A program made the position numbers and the translations under genes. Below the pieces are notes generated by a model that made no database searches, was not told where the DNA came from, and saw nothing but the letters and a program-made list of their open reading frames with translations. A stretch of 13,997 nt of DNA from an uncultured Sphingomonadaceae bacterium (GTDB taxonomy: Bacteria > Pseudomonadota > Alphaproteobacteria > Sphingomonadales > Sphingomonadaceae). The first letter of the stretch is position 1, and every line of letters begins with the position of its first letter. Positions 1 to 6,581 of the stretch are shown here, in pieces. The stretch covers positions 1 through 13,997 of the forward strand of contig CALKXX010000188.1 in the NCBI GenBank assembly GCA_938003725.1, written 5' to 3'.

Positions 1-1
1 C

Positions 2-532
2 CATCAGGAATTTGGGCATAGCATGATATATGTGACTCATGATCAGACCGAGGCACTTACATTCGCAGAGAAGGTGGTGGTGATGCATGATGGCCGGGTC
101 GTGCAGATCGGAACACCCAAGGAGCTTTTTGAAAGGCCAGCACATAGTTTTGTGGGATATTTTATTGGTTCACCCGGTATGAATTTTATTCCGGTCACCA
201 TGTCCGGAAACACAGCACATATAAAAGATCAGGCAATTAAATTGGCGTATGATTATGGGGAGCCCACCGGCGACCTTCAGTTGGGAATACGGCCGGAATT
301 TGTTCGGTTGACCAACGGTGATGGATTGCCGATCCGGACAAACCGGATACAGGATGTGGGTCGACACAAGCTGGTAAACGCGACATTGTTCGATACAGAG
401 ATTAACATCGTGGTTGACGAAGGTTTTGAGATTGAAACAGACATGACCAAAGTCACATTTGATCCGGAGTGCATCAGCATATTCTGCGATGACTGGCGTA
501 TTGATGTCGAAGCCGGCAGCGGAGTTTCATAA
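2..532 (+). CDS. glpT: Glycerol-type ABC transporter ATP-binding protein, C-terminal part (5' end outside window)
   Basis: This is the C-terminal 176 residues of a MalK/UgpC-type ABC ATPase, which hydrolyses ATP at the cytoplasmic face to drive sugar or polyol uptake. The frame is open to the left edge and reads in as HQEFGHSMIYVTHDQTEA. It shows the H-loop (THDQ, with the switch His) followed by the family stretch VVVMHDGRVVQIGTP. A TOBE-type regulatory domain fills the rest, including the GIRPEF motif typical of MalK-like proteins. Walker A, the signature motif and Walker B must lie left of the window. The stop overlaps the next gene's start by one base (TAATG at 530-534). The following DUF2160-type gene and long binding protein point to the glycerol (glpSTPQ..V) subclass, where two ATPases precede the permeases; this would be the second. 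The symbol follows Rhizobium naming and is unrelated to E. coli glpT. The family call is very secure; the substrate comes from context. Confidence 0.85.
   Translation, partial: HQEFGHSMIYVTHDQTEALTFAEKVVVMHDGRVVQIGTPKELFERPAHSFVGYFIGSPGMNFIPVTMSGNTAHIKDQAIKLAYDYGEPTGDLQLGIRPEFVRLTNGDGLPIRTNRIQDVGRHKLVNATLFDTEINIVVDEGFEIETDMTKVTFDPECISIFCDDWRIDVEAGSGVS
521..524 (+). promoter_or_regulatory. Ribosome binding site of the first permease gene
   Basis: GGAG lies seven bases before the ATG at 532, inside the last codons of the ATPase gene. Together with the TAATG stop/start overlap it indicates translational coupling and fixes the permease start. Confidence 0.65.
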
Positions 533-1407
533 TGGAAAAAACCGTCAATCAACGGGCTTGGTTGCTGGTCACTCCGGTTTTGGTGCTCGTTGCATTTTCA
601 TCCATCATTCCGATGATGACCGTCGTCAACTATTCCTTTCAGGACACATTTGGAGAAAATATCTTCTTCTGGGTCGGGCTGGAATGGTACGAAGAGCTAT
701 TGAGCTCAGAGCGATTGTGGGATGCGCTGGGCCGACAGTTACTCTTTTCATTCATTGTTCTCGCTATTGAAATCCCGCTCGGGATATTAGTCGCTCTAAG
801 CATGCCGAAAAAGGGAATATTGGCTTCTGCCTGTCTCGTTCTAATGTCTCTGCCATTGCTCATTCCCTATAATGTCGTGGGCACAATCTGGCAGGTGTTC
901 GGGCGCGCGGATATCGGGCTGCTCGGGCGCAGTTTGTCGGATTTAGGTGTCTCCTACAATTATTCACAAAACGCTTTTGATGCATGGGCCACAGTTATCA
1001 TGATGGATGTCTGGCACTGGACTTCTCTGGTAGCACTGCTTTCCTATGCCGGTTTACGGTCCATTCCCAACGCCTATTATCAAGCCGCGATGATCGACCA
1101 AGCAAGCCGATGGAGTGTATTTCGATATATTGAGCTGCCGAAGATGCGAGGCGTGCTGATGATCGCAATCCTATTACGCTTCATGGACAGTTTCATGATC
1201 TACACAGAGCCGTTTGTTCTGACGGGAGGTGGTCCAGGAAACGCCACCACATTTTTATCGATCGACCTGGTGAAAATGGCGCTCGGTCAGTTTGACTTGG
1301 GTCCTGCAGCTGCGTTCTCACTAATGTACTTTCTCGTCATCCTATTGATTTCTTACGTCTTCTACACCGTCATGATAACCGCAGATAAAGACGAGGCCAG
1401 ATCATGA
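532..1407 (+). CDS. glpP: Glycerol-type ABC transporter permease (MalF/UgpA-like)
   Basis: This 291-residue inner-membrane permease forms half of the transport channel. It has about six hydrophobic segments (roughly residues 10-32, 68-90, 97-123, 152-174, 205-227 and 258-282). The cytoplasmic EAA coupling loop, which docks on the ATPase, is at residues 184-203 (QAAMIDQASRWSVFRYIELP). In this family the loop normally reads EAA..DGA; here Gln190 stands where the near-invariant Gly is expected. The GGGPGNATTFL motif after the loop is typical of MalF/UgpA-type sugar permeases. The start is set by the one-base overlap with the ATPase stop and a GGAG seven bases upstream. The stop overlaps the second permease by four bases (ATGA), so the pair is co-translated. 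The permease call is very secure; glycerol specificity rests on the downstream genes. The symbol follows Rhizobium usage, not E. coli. Confidence 0.88.
   Translation: MEKTVNQRAWLLVTPVLVLVAFSSIIPMMTVVNYSFQDTFGENIFFWVGLEWYEELLSSERLWDALGRQLLFSFIVLAIEIPLGILVALSMPKKGILASACLVLMSLPLLIPYNVVGTIWQVFGRADIGLLGRSLSDLGVSYNYSQNAFDAWATVIMMDVWHWTSLVALLSYAGLRSIPNAYYQAAMIDQASRWSVFRYIELPKMRGVLMIAILLRFMDSFMIYTEPFVLTGGGPGNATTFLSIDLVKMALGQFDLGPAAAFSLMYFLVILLISYVFYTVMITADKDEARS
1393..1396 (+). promoter_or_regulatory. Ribosome binding site of the second permease gene
   Basis: GAGG lies seven bases before the ATG at 1404, within the end of the first permease gene. It supports the ATGA overlap start of the second permease. 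Confidence 0.6.
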
Positions 1408-2255
1408 GCAAAACGGGGCTTCCAAAGCAAAAAAGAAGATCACGGTTACGTCCGAAAGTTCGGATATCAACCATTGTGATGACCATGTATCTTTTGTTCC
1501 TGTTGATCCCCATTTACTGGCTGGTCATCATGAGTTTCAAATCGAACTCGGAAATCCTAAGTTCGTTCACAATTTTCCCCAATGACTTTACCCTTAAAAA
1601 TTACCAAACCATCCTGACTGATCCGTCTTGGTACATGGGCTATGTGAACAGCTTCATATATGTCTCGCTGAACACCGTGATTTCTCTATTGGTCGCATTG
1701 CCGGCGGCTTATGCATTTAGCCGCTATCGGTTTTTTGGTGATAATCACCTGTTTTTTTGGTTGCTTACCAACCGAATGGCACCGCCAGCCGTATTCGCCC
1801 TGCCGTTTTTCCAGCTATATTCCAGTGTCTCATTATTCGACACGCACATCGCGGTTGCCCTGGCACATTGCCTATTCAACGTTCCGCTCGCCGTATGGAT
1901 TCTAGAAGGCTTTATGCGCGGCGTTCCGAGAGAAATTGATGAAACAGCCTTTATCGATGGCTATGGATTTACCGGGTTCTTCACCAGAATATTTATCCCG
2001 ATGATTGCACCGGGAATTGGGGTGACAGCATTTTTCTGCTTCATGTTTAGCTGGGTCGAATTGTTGTTGAGCCGCACCCTAACCAGCGTGGATGCGAAGC
2101 CGATAACCGCAATCATGACGCGGACCGTTTCGGCGTCCGGCCTTGATTGGGGTGTACTCGCCGCTGCCGGTGTACTGACCATCATTCCCGGTGCCATCGT
2201 CATATATTTCGTGCGCAATCATATTGCGAAGGGCTTTGCCCTCGGGCGCGTGTAG
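1404..2255 (+). CDS. glpQ: Glycerol-type ABC transporter permease (MalG/UgpE-like)
   Basis: This is the 283-residue second permease of the transporter, partner of the preceding MalF-type subunit. A basic N-terminus (KQKRRSRLRPKVR) is followed by a first membrane helix around residues 22-44; further hydrophobic segments lie near 84-106, 116-138, 148-170, 200-222 and 250-270. The EAA loop is at about residues 178-199, with Glu180, Ala182, Asp185 and Gly186 in the expected spacing, so this subunit keeps the canonical Gly that its partner lacks. The family feature NYQTIL, followed by an NSF segment, appears near residues 67-84. The start is defined by the four-base overlap with the upstream gene. 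The next gene follows 29 bases later. The symbol follows Rhizobium nomenclature and must not be confused with E. coli GlpQ, a phosphodiesterase. Confidence 0.88.
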   Translation: MSKTGLPKQKRRSRLRPKVRISTIVMTMYLLFLLIPIYWLVIMSFKSNSEILSSFTIFPNDFTLKNYQTILTDPSWYMGYVNSFIYVSLNTVISLLVALPAAYAFSRYRFFGDNHLFFWLLTNRMAPPAVFALPFFQLYSSVSLFDTHIAVALAHCLFNVPLAVWILEGFMRGVPREIDETAFIDGYGFTGFFTRIFIPMIAPGIGVTAFFCFMFSWVELLLSRTLTSVDAKPITAIMTRTVSASGLDWGVLAAAGVLTIIPGAIVIYFVRNHIAKGFALGRV

Positions 2256-2284
2256 GGATGACCGAGATGGGAGTATATTCTTAG

Positions 2285-2557
2285 ATGGAATGGATGGCTT
2301 GGACCCTGCCGACAGCGTTATTCTTTACCGGTATCGCCGCCACTTTGCTTGGCATGGGATTATTGCATAGAAAATATCCAAGCACATCTAGAGTAGGTAT
2401 ATTGGGCATTGAAACGATGCGCGGTGACCGGCTATTCATCACTCTCCTCGGCTCTGCTTTTGTTAACCTTGCGTGGATTGGCTTGCTGGACGCGCCGCAA
2501 TATGGCGCATTGATCATTTGTGGATTATTTGCATTTTGCGTGTTTCGCTGGGTATGA
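2285..2557 (+). CDS. DUF2160-family small integral membrane protein of the glycerol transporter operon
   Basis: This 90-residue hydrophobic protein has about three membrane segments (roughly residues 5-25, 48-68 and 72-88). Recognisable family stretches are WMAWTLPTALFF at the N-terminus, TMRGDRLFI near residues 44-52 and LLGSAFVNLAWIGL near 54-67. They match my memory of DUF2160, a family found almost only between the permease and binding-protein genes of glycerol-type ABC operons. Its molecular role is not established; an accessory subunit stabilising the permeases or aiding entry of a small uncharged polyol is conceivable. A GGGAG lies 11 bases before the ATG, and an in-frame TAG directly abuts the start codon, so translation cannot begin further upstream. 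The stop is 25 bases before the binding-protein start. This gene is the strongest single pointer to a glycerol rather than maltose or sn-glycerol-3-phosphate system. Confidence 0.85.
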   Translation: MEWMAWTLPTALFFTGIAATLLGMGLLHRKYPSTSRVGILGIETMRGDRLFITLLGSAFVNLAWIGLLDAPQYGALIICGLFAFCVFRWV

Positions 2558-2582
2558 GAAAAGAAAAAGATCGGATCAAAAA

Positions 2583-4334
2583 ATGAGAATGTTTAGAACA
2601 GCCGCAATATTGAGCGTCAGTCTTGTGGCGATGTCCTGTTCAGATACGTCCGAAACCAAAAATGACCCTCAGATTGAAATAGATATGTCCGACCCACAGG
2701 GCAGTGCGACCAAGTTTCTGGACAACGAGATTGGCGAACTTTCAAGCTTGAGCCGGAAAGAACAAGAGGCTGAACTGGCATGGTTCATGGAAGCGGCTAA
2801 ACCATTCCGGGGAATGGAAATTTCCGTGGTATCGGAAACTATCGCCACACATGAATATGAATCCAAGGTACTGGCCCCAATTTTTTCCGCAATTACCGGA
2901 ATCAAAGTCACCCATGATCTGATCGGTGAAGGCGATGTCGTTGAAAAACTGCAAACGCAGATGCAGTCAAACGAGAATATCTATGATGCCTATGTAAACG
3001 ATTCAGATTTGATCGGTACGCATTGGCGCTACCAACAGGTGCGCAATCTTACTGACTGGATGATCGGCGAAGGCAGTGACGTTACAAATCCAAACCTCGA
3101 TCTGCCAGACTTTATTGGAACGGATTTCACAACCGGCCCGGACAAGAAATTATATCAGCTCCCCGATCAGCAATTCGCCAATCTTTATTGGTTCCGATAT
3201 GATTGGTTCACTGATCCCAAAATCAAAGCTGAGTTTAAACAGAAATATGGATACGACCTTGGCGTACCTGTCAACTGGTCGGCCTATGAAGATATTGCGG
3301 AGTTTTTCACTGGCAAGGAAATTGACGGCAAAAAAGTCTATGGCAATATGGATTATGGTAAGAAAGACCCGTCGCTCGGATGGCGTTTTACCGACGCGTG
3401 GATGTCTATGGCGGGCATGGGTTCCATCGGAGAACCGAATGGACTGCCGGTTGACGAATGGGGTATTCGGGTAAACCAAAACTCCCAACCGGTTGGATCA
3501 TGTGTTGCGCGCGGCGGGGCTACCAATTCTCCGGCTGCGGTTTATGCACTTGCCAAATATTCCAAATGGTTAGCCGATTATGCGCCCCCGTCGGCAGCAG
3601 GCATGACCTTTTCGGAAGCTGGCCCCGTACCGGCTCAGGGTGCCATCGCCCAGCAAATGTTCTGGTATACGACCTTCACCGCCAACATGGTCGGCGAGGA
3701 AGCATCCGCCGTCCTCAATGACGATGGAACGCCAAAATGGCGAATGGCACCTAGCCCGCACGGCGCGTATTGGGAAAAAGGCATGAAGGTTGGATATCAG
3801 GATGCCGGAGCATGGACGCTGATGAAATCAACCCCGGTTGACCGCGCAAAGGCGGCTTGGCTCTATGCCCAGTTTGTGACCTCAAAAACCGTGGACGTCA
3901 AAAAGGCACATGTGGGACTGACGTTTATTCGCGAATCCACCATTCAGCACGGTTCTTTCACCGAGCGCGCCCCAAAACTGGGCGGATTGGTGGAGTTTTA
4001 TCGCTCACCCGCACGTACACAATGGTCACCAACGGGAACCAATGTTCCCGACTATCCACGGTTGGCACAGCTTTGGTGGCAAAATATTGGAGATGCCTCC
4101 TCGGGTACAAAAACGCCGCAAGACGCGCTCAACGCTTTGTGCGAACAACAGGAACGCGTTCTTAGCAGACTGGAGCGATCGGGACTACAAGGGGATCTGG
4201 GACCAAAACTCAATGAAGAGCGCAAAGATACCTATTGGTTGAACCAGCCCGGTTCCCCCAAACGCAAACTGGCGGTTGAAAAACCAAAACCGGTGACGAT
4301 CGAATATGATGATTTGATCGCAACCTGGAAATAG
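2583..4334 (+). CDS. glpV: Glycerol-type ABC transporter substrate-binding lipoprotein
   Basis: This is a 583-residue extracytoplasmic binding protein of the large glycerol type; most MalE/UgpB-type binding proteins are nearer 400-450 residues. The chosen start at 2583 gives a signal sequence MRMFRTAAILSVSLVAMSC with a permissive lipobox (VAMSC), so Cys19 is probably acylated. A polar, acidic linker (about residues 20-40) precedes the conserved body. Stretches I recognise from the rhizobial-type protein include DAYVNDSDLIG (135-145), QLPDQQFANLYWFRYDWF (192-209), GYDLGVPVNWSAYEDIAEFF and KVGYQDAGAWTL. The frame is open back to 2520, but those extra 21 codons overlap the preceding gene and would bury the signal sequence. 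An ATG at 2589 is an alternative. I see no strong Shine-Dalgarno. The gene is last in the operon, and its stop sits inside a hairpin. Family assignment is strong; ligand identity comes from family knowledge. Confidence 0.88.
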   Translation: MRMFRTAAILSVSLVAMSCSDTSETKNDPQIEIDMSDPQGSATKFLDNEIGELSSLSRKEQEAELAWFMEAAKPFRGMEISVVSETIATHEYESKVLAPIFSAITGIKVTHDLIGEGDVVEKLQTQMQSNENIYDAYVNDSDLIGTHWRYQQVRNLTDWMIGEGSDVTNPNLDLPDFIGTDFTTGPDKKLYQLPDQQFANLYWFRYDWFTDPKIKAEFKQKYGYDLGVPVNWSAYEDIAEFFTGKEIDGKKVYGNMDYGKKDPSLGWRFTDAWMSMAGMGSIGEPNGLPVDEWGIRVNQNSQPVGSCVARGGATNSPAAVYALAKYSKWLADYAPPSAAGMTFSEAGPVPAQGAIAQQMFWYTTFTANMVGEEASAVLNDDGTPKWRMAPSPHGAYWEKGMKVGYQDAGAWTLMKSTPVDRAKAAWLYAQFVTSKTVDVKKAHVGLTFIRESTIQHGSFTERAPKLGGLVEFYRSPARTQWSPTGTNVPDYPRLAQLWWQNIGDASSGTKTPQDALNALCEQQERVLSRLERSGLQGDLGPKLNEERKDTYWLNQPGSPKRKLAVEKPKPVTIEYDDLIATWK

Positions 4335-4349
4335 GAAAATCCAGGTTTT
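4322..4349 (+). terminator. Terminator-like hairpin spanning the glpV stop codon
   Basis: There is a perfect 8-base inverted repeat, AACCTGGA (4322-4329) and TCCAGGTT (4340-4347), with a 10-base loop that contains the TAG stop at 4332-4334. Counting the end of the right arm, four T residues run to 4349. The short T run makes it a modest intrinsic terminator. It is well placed to end the plus-strand transport operon. Confidence 0.5.
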
Positions 4350-4370
4350 GATCGACCAAAGCCGACGCAG

Positions 4371-4412
4371 AAAAACATGAAAACACGCGCTGTCGTCGGA
4401 ACAGGCGTGTTT
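4371..4412 (-). terminator. Intrinsic terminator of the minus-strand adhesin/export operon
   Basis: An inverted repeat lies 21 bases past the stop of the protease-adaptor gene. The arms are AAACACGC (4381-4388) with GCGTGTTT (4405-4412), continued by CTGT (4390-4393) with ACAG (4401-4404), with one unpaired G at 4389 and a 7-base loop. Read on the minus strand, the stem runs into TTTT and, after CATG, a second run of five T (complement of 4371-4375). It therefore suits minus-strand transcription better than plus-strand. It could also stop read-through from the transport operon. Confidence 0.6.
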
Positions 4413-4433
4413 CGCGGCGTGAACAAGTCACTG

Positions 4434-6575
4434 CTATCCAGTCAGCGAGGATTCCTGACGCAGGCCGCGTAAGGCACGTCCCAGCCATGTTCCGAGCAAG
4501 GAACGCGGCTGTGCATCAACCTCAACCCGGCCCGGTATCTTCTGAATCAACTTCTGCACCTTGTAAGCGCGTTTGGCTGCGATAAGTTGAACCCGGTACA
4601 GCGCCTCTCGCGGTTTCAATATTTCATCCCGTTCATCGGTTGCGATATCACCGCCATTTACCGATGCTAAGATTGGCTCATCAAGGCGTTCTGAGGCACT
4701 GGGAGACACTTGCTCCAATTTCACGGCTACTGATCCCTGCGCTGCGTCATCGGGGATGAACCGGCCCTGCCCCCCTTTCCGCAAGCGGGCAACGTCGTCT
4801 TCTTTCACAAAGGCACGAACATCATAATCCGCCGCAGTGATCACATAGGCAATATTCTCGGTTCCGTTGATCCAGCGACCGGCATGCATTTCCGGACTGA
4901 TATTGCTTACGATTCCGCTTATGGGCGCCCTCAGCAACAGTTTTCCGCTACGCTTTTGCAACCCCTTTTTCTTATCTTGCTCTCGCTTCAATTCACGCTG
5001 CGTAACCTGTCTGTTGGACAAGTCGATTTCATCTGCAGCGCCTCTATTCAATTGCGCGGTCAATTGGGAAATGCGGATGTCCGTATCCGCCAGAGCCTGC
5101 GCAATATCGGGCGCCGACAATTCTATCAACGGTGTCCCGGCCTCTACCCGTTCGCCATTTTCAATCAGGATATTGGTTATCTTTGCCGGATTTCCTGACA
5201 CAATCGGAGCGGCTCCGATGGGTGATAAAACCGCGGGTGCGGACACATGCCTGTCCAATGGTAACAGCCCTAGAACGAGCAATATCATAAGACCGATAAA
5301 CAGCTTTCGGCTACGCGGCGTTTGGGCAATGCGGTCCTTCATGGCCCACCATATTTTCAACTCGGAAAATACGGGTCGCGCAATAAACACGGCTATCTCA
5401 ACAATGAACAGGATAACGCCTAACAGCTTGAAGAACAGAGTATATACCAACAGGGCGATACCGATAAACAGGACTAAGCGGTAAAGCCACGTTGCCCAGG
5501 CATAGACAATCATCCCGCGCCTTAACCTGTCCGAAACAATCTCTGGAGCGGTATCGCCCAAAGCGAAGAGCAATTCCCTGAGCCGCCATTTACCCAATGC
5601 AAATGCACGTGGTTGCAAGTTCGGCACACCGATCAAATCCGACAGCAGATAATAGCCATCAAAGCGCATGAACGGGTTCAAATTGATGGCCAGGCTCATG
5701 ACCCAGCTTGTCGTTGCAAGAATGAAGGCGACGCTTCGTAACATGCCGTCGGGCAAGAATATCCAGGCCATAGTGGACAGCGCAGCGATCATCAACTCAA
5801 CAGAGATGCCGGCGCAATCGATCATCAATCGCTTTTTGCGAGACGTTAATCGCCAAGCCGCGGATGTATCAGTATAGAGAACCGGCATCATCACCAGGAA
5901 ACTGATCCCCATTGCCGGGATACGGCAACCAAAGCGCGTTGCCGTGTAAGCATGACCCAGTTCATGCAATATTTTGACGAAAAACAGACCGATACCGTAA
6001 GCAATCAACCCTTCCCAGCTAAAGAAATAGAGAAAGGATGAGAGAAAAGCATCCCATTGTCGCGACACCAGAAAAAGACCCGAAACCGCCAGCAAGGCAA
6101 AGAAGGTCAGCGCCGTATGCGACCATAGCGGCTCAACAAATTTGATCGTGCGTTTCAAAAATCCCGATGGCTTCACCAAAGGGATCCGGATGAACAGATA
6201 ATTGTCCAACATCCACTTCCAAGCCGCTTTCTTTTGAGATGCACGCTGTTCCGAAAAACTTCCCACCGTGTCTGAAAGCGGCGCGAGTGTCAGCGCATTG
6301 GTCAGCGAAAACTCAACAACCTGGTTGAAAGCGGCATCAATCTCTTCCTCTTCCATGCCGTCTTTGGACAAGCTTTCCTTCAGGTCGCCAAGTTCGCCGG
6401 ATGCCCATGAAGAAAAAATCTTGAACTCGGTCTTGCCAAGTTGGAAAAATAAATGGCGCACCGGGTCAAAAAGGGTCCAGCTGGGCGCGCCGTTGATCAA
6501 TGCAGCTCCGGGTTCAATACGCAGTTCCTGCCGTAGCGGCGGCAAAGATGCTTTTTGAGCTTCCGGCTGCATCAT
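4434..6575 (-). CDS. M50 (site-2-protease-like) intramembrane metalloprotease fused to a HlyD-type periplasmic adaptor
   Basis: This 713-residue fusion is the only polytopic inner-membrane protein of its operon. Residues 1-150 are soluble; about 30-100 have a PqqD-like look (WTLFDPVRHLFFQLGKTEF, then an acidic helical stretch). A multi-helix membrane part follows (about 153-440). It carries the zinc motif HELGH (204-208), PVLYTDTSAAW (231-241) and the second zinc-ligand motif NPFMRFDG (300-307, Asp306), as in S2P/YydH-like M50 proteases, so the active site looks intact. After a last helix (about 424-440), residues 441-690 form a HlyD-like adaptor. Its two lipoyl-like halves (around 445-490 and 545-585) flank a short coiled-coil hairpin (490-540). 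I infer an adaptor in the periplasm and an active site buried in the membrane. The ATG pair starts six bases after the upstream stop with only a weak AGG. Possible roles are processing, gating or retention of the adhesin; none is shown. Confidence 0.85.
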   Translation of the reverse strand: MMQPEAQKASLPPLRQELRIEPGAALINGAPSWTLFDPVRHLFFQLGKTEFKIFSSWASGELGDLKESLSKDGMEEEEIDAAFNQVVEFSLTNALTLAPLSDTVGSFSEQRASQKKAAWKWMLDNYLFIRIPLVKPSGFLKRTIKFVEPLWSHTALTFFALLAVSGLFLVSRQWDAFLSSFLYFFSWEGLIAYGIGLFFVKILHELGHAYTATRFGCRIPAMGISFLVMMPVLYTDTSAAWRLTSRKKRLMIDCAGISVELMIAALSTMAWIFLPDGMLRSVAFILATTSWVMSLAINLNPFMRFDGYYLLSDLIGVPNLQPRAFALGKWRLRELLFALGDTAPEIVSDRLRRGMIVYAWATWLYRLVLFIGIALLVYTLFFKLLGVILFIVEIAVFIARPVFSELKIWWAMKDRIAQTPRSRKLFIGLMILLVLGLLPLDRHVSAPAVLSPIGAAPIVSGNPAKITNILIENGERVEAGTPLIELSAPDIAQALADTDIRISQLTAQLNRGAADEIDLSNRQVTQRELKREQDKKKGLQKRSGKLLLRAPISGIVSNISPEMHAGRWINGTENIAYVITAADYDVRAFVKEDDVARLRKGGQGRFIPDDAAQGSVAVKLEQVSPSASERLDEPILASVNGGDIATDERDEILKPREALYRVQLIAAKRAYKVQKLIQKIPGRVEVDAQPRSLLGTWLGRALRGLRQESSLTG

Positions 6576-6581
6576 AAGCGC

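Noticed and set aside
2258..2284. A tiny in-frame open frame (ATG at 2258, TAG at 2282) directly before the DUF2160-type gene
   Set aside because: It encodes only eight residues, and the TAG abuts the real ATG. There is no sign of a regulatory leader peptide, so chance is the simplest reading.
2520..2582. A longer N-terminus for the glycerol-binding protein starting at 2520
   Set aside because: It would add 21 residues overlapping the DUF2160 gene and place the signal sequence internally. The ATG at 2583 directly begins a good lipoprotein signal.
2..4334. Annotation as a maltose or sn-glycerol-3-phosphate importer (malFGK or ugp)
   Set aside because: The ATPase and permeases alone would fit, but the DUF2160-type gene and the 583-residue binding protein with its distinctive stretches match the glycerol subclass.
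4867..5484. A 205-codon plus-strand open frame
   Set aside because: It lies wholly opposite the protease-adaptor gene, whose protein has clear catalytic and adaptor motifs. The plus-strand translation shows nothing recognisable.
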